From NCBI GenBank assembly GCA_944393275.1, contig CALXZQ010000062.1, positions 1 to 6,836 of the forward strand: a DNA stretch of 6,836 nucleotides. Direction: 5' to 3'. The notes under the pieces were generated by a model. The model was not told where the DNA came from, made no database searches, and worked only from the letters and a program-made list of their open reading frames with translations. Below are positions 1 to 5,156 of this stretch, piece by piece. This DNA is from an uncultured Clostridia bacterium. GTDB lineage: Bacteria > Bacillota > Clostridia > TANB77 > CAG-508. Made by a program: the position numbers and the translations under genes. The first letter of the stretch is position 1; each line of letters starts with the position of its first letter.

Positions 1-12
1 TTTCTTGGGGGT

Positions 13-35
13 AAGGGGGAACTATGCCCTTTTTT
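13..35 (+). terminator. Possible weak plus-strand terminator hairpin at window edge
   Basis: On the plus strand AAGGG (13-17) can pair with CCCTT (27-31) around a 9-base loop, followed by a run of T. It could end a plus-strand gene left of the window, or be a chance pairing in G-rich sequence. The stem is only 5 bp, so confidence is low. The rest of 1-74 is AT-rich with no gene that I can see. Confidence 0.3.
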
Positions 36-74
36 ATCTATTTTGGTTTTATTTTTTTACATTTTATTTTCAAA

Positions 75-284
75 CTAATCTTCCTTTACTTCAAATCCAA
101 TGTCCTCTATTCTCTCTTTAACTTCATCTTTTGAAATTACTTTATTTGATTTAACTATAACTGTTCCATTATTGTGATTAGCAATTACTTCTTCTACGCC
201 ATCTATTTGTCCTACAGCGTTCACAATTCTTTTTTCACATCCATCACAAACCATTCCATTAACATTCATTCTTAATTCTTCCAT
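75..284 (-). CDS. Heavy-metal-associated (HMA) domain protein, CopZ-like metallochaperone
   Basis: A 69-residue protein consisting of one HMA (ferredoxin-like) domain. The metal-binding loop reads GMVCDGCEKRI, with Cys13 and Cys16 in the family's MxCxxC arrangement. The pattern of alternating hydrophobic strands ending in an IGFEV segment is typical of CopZ and of the N-terminal domains of P-type ATPases. The family binds Cu(I) or another soft metal in the cytoplasm and passes it to a transporter or regulator. Which metal is used cannot be read from the sequence. The start is supported by AAAGGAGG about 10 bases upstream. The gene lies 52 bp downstream of the Cys-rich gene at 337-744 on the same strand with no terminator between, so the two are probably cotranscribed. 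No copper ATPase or CsoR-type repressor is visible in the window; one could lie beyond position 1. The family call is firm, the symbol copZ is not assigned. Confidence 0.88.
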   Translation of the reverse strand: MEELRMNVNGMVCDGCEKRIVNAVGQIDGVEEVIANHNNGTVIVKSNKVISKDEVKERIEDIGFEVKED

Positions 285-336
285 AACTTATTAACCTCCT
301 TTATTTTTACTACACCTTTATTTATAATAAACAAAT

Positions 337-744
337 TTATTTTTTCTCTAGTTCTATATTCTTTTCATTCAAAATTCTCTCCAAAAATTCTGCAGCATCT
401 CCTACACAATCATTGCATTCTCTTAAGACCTTTCCTGTATTAATTCCCTTTAGTTCTGAGCAAGTCACAGTTCCATTACGAGATTTAAATTCATTCATTA
501 TTTTTCTTATATCTTGCATTGTTAATCTAGGATTTTTATTAATCATTCCTAAGATAATTGCAGCACCCGAGATTGCTCCACAAGTTCCTTCTAGAGTTCC
601 CATTCCAGTTCCAAATGCTTGAGAAATATTTTTCATTGTTTCTTCATCCATATTTGCTAAATCACAATAAGTACAAGCAATAGCTTGAGCACAGTTATAT
701 CCTATTTTCTTTTTATTTATTGCTTCTTCTTTTTTTGATTTCAT
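337..744 (-). CDS. C_GCAxxG_C_C family Cys-rich protein
   Basis: A 135-residue soluble protein with seven cysteines (18, 24, 27, 55, 95, 110, 113). The segment GYNCAQAI near the N-terminus, the glycine-rich FGTGMGTLEGTCGAISGA (residues 44-61) and the late Cys pair CNDC match the C_GCAxxG_C_C family of putative redox or metal-binding proteins common in anaerobes. Here the core motif reads TCGAISG, a variant of GCAxxG. The biochemical function of the family is not well established. I chose the ATG at 744 rather than the in-frame ATG at 780, because the AAAGGAG ribosome binding site (756-762) lies between the two; spacing to 744 is 11 bases, and a likely -10 box overlaps the upstream ATG. The HMA metallochaperone gene follows on the same strand, suggesting a metal- or thiol-related role; that is inference from context. 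Confidence 0.8.
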   Translation of the reverse strand: MKSKKEEAINKKKIGYNCAQAIACTYCDLANMDEETMKNISQAFGTGMGTLEGTCGAISGAAIILGMINKNPRLTMQDIRKIMNEFKSRNGTVTCSELKGINTGKVLRECNDCVGDAAEFLERILNEKNIELEKK

Positions 745-770
745 AACATATACTACTCCTTTACTAAAGA

Positions 771-776
771 ATTCTA
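771..776 (-). promoter_or_regulatory. Extended -10 promoter for the Cys-rich/HMA gene pair
   Basis: On the minus strand TGA-TAGAAT forms an extended -10 element (TAGAAT at 776-771, TG two bases upstream). There is no good -35, only a T-rich stretch. Transcription would start near 764, giving a short leader that just includes the AAAGGAG site at 756-762. The upstream terminator hairpin at 787-822 insulates it from mscL. Confidence 0.45.
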
Positions 777-786
777 TCACAATTTT

Positions 787-822
787 ACTAAAAATAAAAG
801 AGAGAAAATTTAAAATTCTCCC
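787..822 (-). terminator. Putative Rho-independent terminator downstream of mscL
   Basis: On the minus strand GGGAGAA (822-816) pairs with TTCTCTC (806-800), using one G-U pair, around a 9-base AT loop. It is followed by TTTTATTTTT. It lies 158 bp past the mscL stop and just upstream of the promoter of the next gene pair. The stem is modest. The 823-979 stretch before it is AT-rich and holds no recognisable gene, only an imperfect AT hairpin at 882-912. Confidence 0.5.
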
Positions 823-979
823 TTTGTATTATTGTTAATTATTTTACAACATTTTTAGTATTCTTAATATTTATAGCACATAAAATTAACTATTAGTATT
901 GAGTTATATTTTCCAACAATGTATTCTATTTATGCTTATCCATATTAAACATATTATCTTATTAAACATGCATATTTTA

Positions 980-1411
980 TTATTTATTATTTTCTATTTG
1001 CTCTTTTTTTAATAAGTCTCTAATTTCTTCTAATAATATGATTTGTTCATCTTTTTTTATTTCTTTTACTTCTTCCTTTTTATTAGTAATTCTATCTATT
1101 ATCTTTACAAATATAAAGATACAAATCGCTATAATTAAAAAGTCAATTATATTTTGGATAAACATACCATAATTTATAGTTGCATTTTTTATTGTAAACT
1201 TTAGTCCTGAAAAATCAATTCCTCCACTAATAATTCCTATAGCAGGCATCAAAATATCATTTACTAAGGATGAAACAATCTTTCCAAATGCAGAACCTAT
1301 AATAACACCCACTGCTAATTCTATTATATTTCCTTTTGAAATGAATTTTTTAAATTCTGAAATTGCTTCTGGCCTTTTTATTACTTCTTTTTTTATATTT
1401 CTTTTCTTCAT
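980..1411 (-). CDS. mscL: Large-conductance mechanosensitive channel MscL
   Basis: A 143-residue MscL homologue. It has an N-terminal amphipathic stretch ending in EFKKFISKGNIIELAVGVIIGSAF, the family signature around residues 19-42, with the glycine-rich pore-lining TM1 at about 29-53. A periplasmic-type loop follows at 56-80, then TM2 at about 82-106, and a charged C-terminal helix (EEIRDLLKKE) that forms the cytoplasmic bundle. MscL is a pentameric channel in the cytoplasmic membrane that opens under high membrane tension and releases solutes during hypo-osmotic shock. Length is typical. The start is supported by GAGG 5 bases upstream. It sits immediately downstream of the rplL terminator on the same strand. 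I found no convincing promoter of its own with a leader long enough to hold its ribosome binding site, so it may depend partly on read-through. Confidence 0.95.
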   Translation of the reverse strand: MKKRNIKKEVIKRPEAISEFKKFISKGNIIELAVGVIIGSAFGKIVSSLVNDILMPAIGIISGGIDFSGLKFTIKNATINYGMFIQNIIDFLIIAICIFIFVKIIDRITNKKEEVKEIKKDEQIILLEEIRDLLKKEQIENNK

Positions 1412-1452
1412 TTTTACCTCATTTCTAATACAGACTCAACTATTTTTAAGTC

Positions 1453-1488
1453 AAAAAAATGTATTAGAAAAATCTAATACATTTTTTT
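1453..1488 (-). terminator. Strong terminator of the ribosomal protein operon
   Basis: A perfect inverted repeat with 16-base arms (1453-1468 and 1473-1488) and an AAAA loop. The core is ATGTATTAGA/TCTAATACAT, flanked by seven A and seven T. On the minus strand it gives a stem followed by T7, directly after the rplL stop. The symmetry means it could also terminate on the plus strand. It separates rplL from mscL. Confidence 0.85.
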
Positions 1489-1493
1489 ATAAA

Positions 1494-1862
1494 TTATTGA
1501 AGTTCAACAACTGCTCCTACTTCTGTAAATTTAGCTTTTAATTCTTCAGCTTCTTCTTTAGTTGCTCCTTCTTTAACTGTTTTTGGTGCTCCATCAACTA
1601 AATCTTTAGCTTCTTTTAATCCTAATCCTGTAGCATCTCTTACTACTTTGATTACTTGTATTTTGTTAGCTCCTGCTTCTTTTAATACTACATCAAATGA
1701 TGTTTTTTCTTCAGCTGCAGCTCCTGCTGCTCCTCCAGCTGCTGGTGCAGCTGCTGCTACTGCAGATACTCCATATTTTTCTTCTATTCCTTTTACTAAT
1801 TCAGCTAATTCTACTACTGTTAAGCTATCTATAGCTTCTAAAATTTCTTCTATTTTAGCCAT
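1494..1862 (-). CDS. rplL: 50S ribosomal protein bL12 (L7/L12)
   Basis: A 122-residue L7/L12. The N-terminal dimerisation domain spans about residues 1-33. An Ala/Gly/Pro-rich flexible hinge at about 34-52 (AVAAAAPAAGGAAGAAAEE) is followed by the globular C-terminal domain, which contains KIQVIKVVRDATGLGLKEAKDLVDGAPK, the conserved region that contacts translation factors. Dimers bind the C-terminal helix of L10 to form the ribosomal stalk that recruits and activates EF-Tu, EF-G and IF2. A clear AGGAGG site precedes the ATG. It follows rplJ by 71 bp and is the last gene of its operon here, closed by the terminator at 1453-1488. In most Firmicutes rpoB follows; that is not the case here. Confidence 0.98.
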   Translation of the reverse strand: MAKIEEILEAIDSLTVVELAELVKGIEEKYGVSAVAAAAPAAGGAAGAAAEEKTSFDVVLKEAGANKIQVIKVVRDATGLGLKEAKDLVDGAPKTVKEGATKEEAEELKAKFTEVGAVVELQ

Positions 1863-1933
1863 TTTAAATTTCCTCCTATTTTTTTATTATTTTAATTTTT
1901 GTGATTTAAGTTCACAACTCTAATATTTTTTAA

Positions 1934-2440
1934 TTATGCATTTGCTTCTTCTTTTTTTATTCTAACTTGGTCAATTGCAACAGCAATTTTTGATATATTT
2001 CCAAGTAAAGCTCCAGCAAGCATAGATATAAGTGTTTCTCTTGATGGTAATTTTGCTAAAGTAATTATTTCTTCAGCTGTCATTACTTTTCCATCAATAA
2101 TTCCACCTTTAATTTTATATTCTTCATTTTTCTTTGTATATTCATATACAGCTTTTGAAGGTTCTAAATAGTCTTCATTACTTATAATTACAGCTGTAGG
2201 TCCAATTAGATATTGATCAAAACCTTCTATTTCACAAGCTTGTAATGCTCTTCTTGTTATATTATTTTTTATAACTTTATATTCTGCATTTACATTTCTT
2301 AAACTTGTTCTTAATCCTGTTACATCACTAACTGTTATTCCTCTGTAATCTGTTAAAAGAACTAACTTAGCTGATTTTATTTTTTCTGCTAATGCTTCAA
2401 CTTCTGCGCTCTTTTGTGCTATTATTTTCTCATTTGCCAT
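1934..2440 (-). CDS. rplJ: 50S ribosomal protein uL10
   Basis: A 168-residue L10. The N-terminal RNA-binding globular domain includes KLVLLTDYRGITVSDVTGLR (about 26-45) and the VIKNNITRRAL segment (56-66). The domain ends with an LPSRETLISMLAGAL segment, and the C-terminal helix that docks L12 dimers follows (about 148-168). L10 anchors the L12 stalk on 23S rRNA near the GTPase-associated centre and, in bacteria, is the autogenous regulator of its own operon. The start is supported by GGGAGGTGA upstream. The 158-bp gap to rplA carries an L10-type mRNA leader and an attenuator, which are annotated separately. Length is typical for Firmicutes. Confidence 0.97.
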   Translation of the reverse strand: MANEKIIAQKSAEVEALAEKIKSAKLVLLTDYRGITVSDVTGLRTSLRNVNAEYKVIKNNITRRALQACEIEGFDQYLIGPTAVIISNEDYLEPSKAVYEYTKKNEEYKIKGGIIDGKVMTAEEIITLAKLPSRETLISMLAGALLGNISKIAVAIDQVRIKKEEANA

Positions 2441-2489
2441 TTATATTTTCACCTCCCACAATATTGTTTATATATTATATAAAATATAA

Positions 2490-2532
2490 ATCCAATCTTT
2501 ATAGCCTACTACAAGACATATAAAGATTGGAT
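2490..2532 (-). terminator. Attenuator hairpin in the rplJ leader
   Basis: A perfect 14-bp inverted repeat (2519-2532 with 2490-2503, core ATCCAATCTTTATA) with a 15-base loop. On the minus strand it is followed by an A/T-rich tract (TTATATTTTATAT) and lies 50 bp before the rplJ ATG. Its loop, plus two bases of its stem, contain the 3' strand GGCTA of the L10 leader base stem. Formation of that stem and of this hairpin are therefore likely to compete. The U tract is interrupted, so termination may be partial, as expected of an attenuator. Confidence 0.62.
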
Positions 2533-2592
2533 GTGTCCGATCTATTTTTATATGCCTCGGTAGGACTTACATTTGCCTACTTTCTTTGGCTA
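2502..2592 (-). promoter_or_regulatory. L10-type ribosomal protein leader (rplJ-rplL)
   Basis: Minus-strand mRNA between rplA and rplJ contains the conserved TAGCCAAAGA (2592-2583), then a short stem GTAGG (2580-2576)/CCTAC (2564-2560), then CCGAGG. These are hallmarks of the Firmicutes L10 leader that mimics the 23S rRNA L10-binding site. The base stem closes by TAGCC pairing with GGCTA at 2506-2502, and TCTT can pair with AAGA. The known family lets excess L10(L12)4 reduce expression of rplJ and rplL. Recognition is from motifs and not from a covariance search. The leader starts immediately after the rplA stop codon. Confidence 0.78.
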
Positions 2593-2598
2593 TTTAAA

Positions 2599-3282
2599 TT
2601 ATTTTTGATTTATAAATACACTTGGTCCCATTGTTGTAGTAATTGCTACACTCTTAATATATTGACCTTTTGCTGCAGCTGGTTTAGCCTTTATTATTGC
2701 ATTTATAATTGTTTCATAGTTACTTAATAATTTTTCTGCACCAAATGAAACTTTTCCAAATCCAAGGTGAATTATATTAGTTTTATCTAATCTATATTCA
2801 ACTTTTCCTGATTTAATTTCATTTATAGCTTTAGTTACATCCATTGTAACTGTTCCTGATTTAGGGTTTGGCATTAATCCTTTTGGTCCTAATACTTTAC
2901 CTAATCTTCCTACAACACCCATCATATCTGGAGTTGCAACTATAACATCATATTCAAACCAATTTTCTTTTTCTATTTTTGGTATTAATTCTTCTGCTCC
3001 AACGAAATCAGCTCCAGCAGCTTCTGCTTCTTTTGCTTTGTCTCCTTTTGCAAATACTAAAACTTTTAATGCTTTACCTGTTCCATTTGGAAGTACTACT
3101 GTACCTCTTACTTGTTGATCAGCATGTTTAGAATCAACACCTAATTTTACATGTAACTCAACTGTTTCATCAAATTTTGCTTTAGGAAATTTTTCTATTA
3201 ATTCTAAAGCTTCTTTTGCTTCATATAGCTTGTTTGGTTCAACAAGTTTTAAAGCTTCTTGATATTTCTTTCCTCTTTTCAT
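2599..3282 (-). CDS. rplA: 50S ribosomal protein uL1
   Basis: A 227-residue L1 of usual length. The signature GRLGKVLGPKGLMPNPKSG spans about residues 125-143, and the terminal SVAITTTMGPSVFI segment is also characteristic. L1 has two domains joined by a hinge (domain I split between N- and C-termini, domain II about 65-160). It forms the mobile L1 stalk on 23S rRNA that guides deacylated tRNA out of the E site. In many bacteria it also represses the rplK-rplA mRNA. The start follows AGGAGG by 6 bases. It is 57 bp downstream of rplK. A small hairpin lies in that gap (3306-3322), and the L10 leader begins right after its stop. Confidence 0.98.
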   Translation of the reverse strand: MKRGKKYQEALKLVEPNKLYEAKEALELIEKFPKAKFDETVELHVKLGVDSKHADQQVRGTVVLPNGTGKALKVLVFAKGDKAKEAEAAGADFVGAEELIPKIEKENWFEYDVIVATPDMMGVVGRLGKVLGPKGLMPNPKSGTVTMDVTKAINEIKSGKVEYRLDKTNIIHLGFGKVSFGAEKLLSNYETIINAIIKAKPAAAKGQYIKSVAITTTMGPSVFINQK

Positions 3283-3305
3283 TTTTTACCTCCTGTGGTT
3301 TTAAC

Positions 3306-3322
3306 GAATGATTTTTTCATTC
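3306..3322 (-). other. Small hairpin between rplK and rplA
   Basis: A perfect 6-bp inverted repeat GAATGA/TCATTC with a 5-base loop in the 57-bp rplK-rplA gap. It lies upstream of the rplA ribosome binding site and has no T run after it on the minus strand, so it is not a terminator. It could stabilise or tune the rplA mRNA, or be chance; it does not clearly match the L1 target site. Confidence 0.25.
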
Positions 3323-3339
3323 TCCCAATCTTTAATATA

Positions 3340-3768
3340 TTATTCTTCTACTACTACACCCATACTACGAGCAGTACCTTTTACCATACTCATAGCAGCT
3401 TCTAATGATGCTGCATTTAAGTCTTCCATTTTTTGTTCTGCTATTGCTTTTACTTGTTCCATATTTAGTGTAGCAACTTTTTCTTTATTAGGTTTTCCTG
3501 AACCTTTTTGAATTTTTAAAGCTTTTTTAATTAAAACTGCAACTGGTGGAACTTTTGTTATAAATTCAAAAGATTTATCTTTATATACTGTTATAACAAC
3601 TGGTATTATCATTCCTGGTTGATTAGCAGTTCTATCATTAAATTCTTTAACAAATTGCATAATATTAACACCGCTTGAACCTAATGCTGGTCCTACTGGT
3701 GGAGCTGGAGTTGCCTTACCAGCTTCTATTTGTAATTTGATTACATTTGTAATTTCCTTCTCTGCCAT
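3340..3768 (-). CDS. rplK: 50S ribosomal protein uL11
   Basis: A 142-residue L11. The N-terminal domain carries the Pro-rich segment KATPAPPVGPALGSSGVNI (about 18-36), the region where thiostrepton resistance mutations fall. The C-terminal RNA-binding domain (about 74-142) includes the KGSGKPNKEKVATLNMEQV stretch and the GTARSMGV C-terminal signature. L11 binds 23S rRNA at the GTPase-associated centre and is needed for RelA-dependent sensing of uncharged tRNA. I start it at 3768 (MAEKE), because an in-frame ATG at 3789 would place AAGGAGGT inside the coding region; that site is 10 bases before the 3768 ATG. It follows nusG by 36 bp, so it is cotranscribed. Confidence 0.97.
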   Translation of the reverse strand: MAEKEITNVIKLQIEAGKATPAPPVGPALGSSGVNIMQFVKEFNDRTANQPGMIIPVVITVYKDKSFEFITKVPPVAVLIKKALKIQKGSGKPNKEKVATLNMEQVKAIAEQKMEDLNAASLEAAMSMVKGTARSMGVVVEE

Positions 3769-3804
3769 TGTATTTTGCACCTCCTTCAATCTGATTTATA
3801 TTTA

Positions 3805-4338
3805 TTAACTAATTTTTTGAACTTGTGAGAATTCTAATTCTACTGGAGTTTCTCTTCCAAACATTGAAACCATAACTTTTACTTTATGTTTTTCTTTGTT
3901 TATTTCTTGAACAACACCAACAAAGTTTTCAAGAGGTCCACTCATAACTCTTACAGAATCATTAATATCATAATCGACATTAACTTCTGGCATTTCAAAT
4001 CCCATATTTCTGATTTCTTCATCTGTAAGTGGTATAGGATCTGTTCCTGATCCGACAAAACCTGTGACTCCTCTAGTATTTCTTACTATATACCATGATT
4101 CCTCTGTTACAATCATTTTCACTAAAACATACCCCGGAAAAACTTTCTTTAAATTAGTTTTTCTTTTTCCATCTTTTATTTCTATTTGTTCTTCCATTGG
4201 AACTACAATATCAAAAAAGAAATCTTGTAATTCTCTATTTTTTACTGTCTTCTCTAAGTCTGTTTTAACTTTATTTTCGTAACCTGAATATGTATGTACA
4301 ACATACCACCTTGGTGTCATATCTTTTTCTTGAGACAT
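3805..4338 (-). CDS. nusG: Transcription termination/antitermination factor NusG
   Basis: A 177-residue NusG. The NGN domain starts at RWYVVHTYSGYENKV (10-24) and contains FPGYVLVKM (67-75) and WYIVRNTRGVTGFVG (82-96). The C-terminal KOW domain spans about 126-177, with VRVMSGPLENFVGVVQEIN. NusG binds the RNA polymerase clamp through the NGN domain and modulates pausing. In Firmicutes it can also promote sequence-specific pausing, while the KOW domain contacts ribosomal S10 or Rho. Length and architecture are standard. AAAGGAGG lies 9 bases before the ATG. It is 34 bp downstream of secE, the conserved secE-nusG pairing. Confidence 0.98.
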   Translation of the reverse strand: MSQEKDMTPRWYVVHTYSGYENKVKTDLEKTVKNRELQDFFFDIVVPMEEQIEIKDGKRKTNLKKVFPGYVLVKMIVTEESWYIVRNTRGVTGFVGSGTDPIPLTDEEIRNMGFEMPEVNVDYDINDSVRVMSGPLENFVGVVQEINKEKHKVKVMVSMFGRETPVELEFSQVQKIS

Positions 4339-4372
4339 ACTTTCTAGCCTCCTTTAAACATTATTAAAAGTT

Positions 4373-4780
4373 TTATTCATTTACATTTTCTGTTACATTT
4401 TCTGTAGTTGTGTCATTTGTTGGTGTCTCAGTTGTTGTATTTTCTTGGGCAGTATTTTGATCTACAGAATTATCCTGTGTATTATTTTCAGATGTAGAAT
4501 TATCTTCTATTACATTATTTTCTGTTTCATTTGTAACAACTGTTCTTAGTCTGTTAATACCTTGATCATTTAGTGCTTTAAATCCTAAATCTAAGACTAA
4601 CACAATAACAGTTATAATTGCAACAATTGTAACTACTGCTATAGTATTTGATAAAAGTTGTTTTGGTGTTGGCCAAATAACTTTTTTCAATTCTCCTCTG
4701 AAACCTTTCATAAAACTTTTCTTATCTTTACTATTCTTTTTTACGTCCTTAGCTACTTTATTATTCGTTTTATTAGCCAT
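4373..4780 (-). CDS. secE: Preprotein translocase subunit SecE with long acidic C-terminal tail
   Basis: Residues 22-80 match the short Gram-positive SecE. The amphipathic FMKGFRGELKKVIWPTPKQL segment (23-42) lies along the membrane and clamps SecY; a single TM helix follows at about 46-66. SecE is an essential part of SecYEG. Residues 81-135 are unusual: 55 residues containing 13 Glu/Asp, 13 Asn and 14 Thr, with no Lys or Arg. SecE proteins of this type are usually about 60-75 residues in Firmicutes, and the C-terminus faces outside, so this tail should be extracytoplasmic and disordered. A basic N-terminal extension (1-21, many Lys and Asn) is also present. The ATG has AAGGAGG 7 bases upstream and lies 22 bp after rpmG. 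The reading frame is clean, so the tail is not an obvious frameshift. Confidence 0.95.
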   Translation of the reverse strand: MANKTNNKVAKDVKKNSKDKKSFMKGFRGELKKVIWPTPKQLLSNTIAVVTIVAIITVIVLVLDLGFKALNDQGINRLRTVVTNETENNVIEDNSTSENNTQDNSVDQNTAQENTTTETPTNDTTTENVTENVNE

Positions 4781-4802
4781 TTTATTTCCTCCTTAAAACA
4801 GC

Positions 4803-4967
4803 TTATTTTGTTTCTTTGTGTGTTGTACGTTTTTTGCAGAATTTACAGTATTTAACTATTTCTAGTCTTTCTGTATCATTTTTCTTATTTTTTTGTGTAG
4901 TATATGTTCTTCTCTTACATTCTGTACACTCTAATGTTATTGGTTCTCTTGCACCTTTTGCTGCCAT
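4803..4967 (-). CDS. rpmG: 50S ribosomal protein bL33 (zinc-binding form)
   Basis: A 54-residue bL33, read on the minus strand from ATG at 4967 to TAA at 4805-4803. It starts MAAKGAREPITLECTECKRR and ends KYCKFCKKRTTHKETK. Two CxxC pairs (Cys14/17 and Cys41/44) form the zinc ribbon, so this is the C+ paralogue and not the zinc-free one that replaces it in zinc starvation in some Firmicutes. It binds the large subunit near the E site. A GGAGG site precedes the ATG by about 8 bases. It is the first gene of the operon, 22 bp upstream of secE, and is transcribed from the promoter at 5041-5069. Confidence 0.95.
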   Translation of the reverse strand: MAAKGAREPITLECTECKRRTYTTQKNKKNDTERLEIVKYCKFCKKRTTHKETK

Positions 4968-5040
4968 TTTTAAACACCTCCGTTACTATGTGTTTTTTGA
5001 AACGATGTGAGCCATGTATATCTCATACATACGCTTGAAT

Positions 5041-5069
5041 ATTTTATCATTCTTTTCGAAATATGTCAA
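5041..5069 (-). promoter_or_regulatory. Near-consensus sigma-70/A promoter for rpmG-secE-nusG-rpl operon
   Basis: On the minus strand a perfect -35 TTGACA (5069-5064) and -10 TAAAAT (5046-5041) are separated by exactly 17 bases, with TGA before the -10 giving an extended element. Transcription would start near 5034, leaving a leader of about 66 bases before the rpmG ATG. This is the strongest promoter in the window and probably serves all the genes through rplL. Confidence 0.82.
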
Positions 5070-5097
5070 TGAATTTTCCTAAAAAACTAGCATGTTC

Positions 5098-5126
5098 TTG
5101 TTGTTTTTTTAAATTTGTGATATAAT
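5098..5126 (+). promoter_or_regulatory. Promoter of the plus-strand peptidase-like gene
   Basis: A -35 TTGTTG (5098-5103) and a perfect -10 TATAAT (5121-5126) are separated by 17 bases, with a start expected near 5133. A strong ribosome binding site AAAGGAGGG (5142-5150) follows, 6 bases before the ATG at 5157. It is back to back with the rpmG promoter; the two -35 boxes are 28 bp apart. Confidence 0.72.
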
Positions 5127-5156
5127 ATATGCATTCTTTTTAAAGGAGGGATATGC

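Noticed and set aside
5..20. Two G5 runs (7-11 and 15-19) as a G-quadruplex
   Set aside because: Only two G runs are present in the window, not the four needed for an intramolecular quadruplex.
882..912. Imperfect hairpin downstream of mscL as its terminator
   Set aside because: The stem is almost all A-T with a bulge and lacks a clear T run on the minus strand; the hairpin at 787-822 is a better candidate.
944..969. Direct repeat ATTAAACAT (944-952 and 961-969)
   Set aside because: Nine bases in very AT-rich sequence with only two copies; expected by chance and not tied to any element.
1425..1454. TTGACT-18-TATTAG on the minus strand as an mscL promoter
   Set aside because: The start site would fall at about 1418, within the mscL ribosome binding site, leaving no usable leader, and the TTGACT overlaps the terminator T run.
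1648..1923. Plus-strand open frame opposite rplL
   Set aside because: It is an antisense shadow of the Ala-rich rplL coding sequence, without a ribosome binding site. Plus-strand frames opposite mscL, nusG, rplK and the Cys-rich gene are rejected for the same reason.
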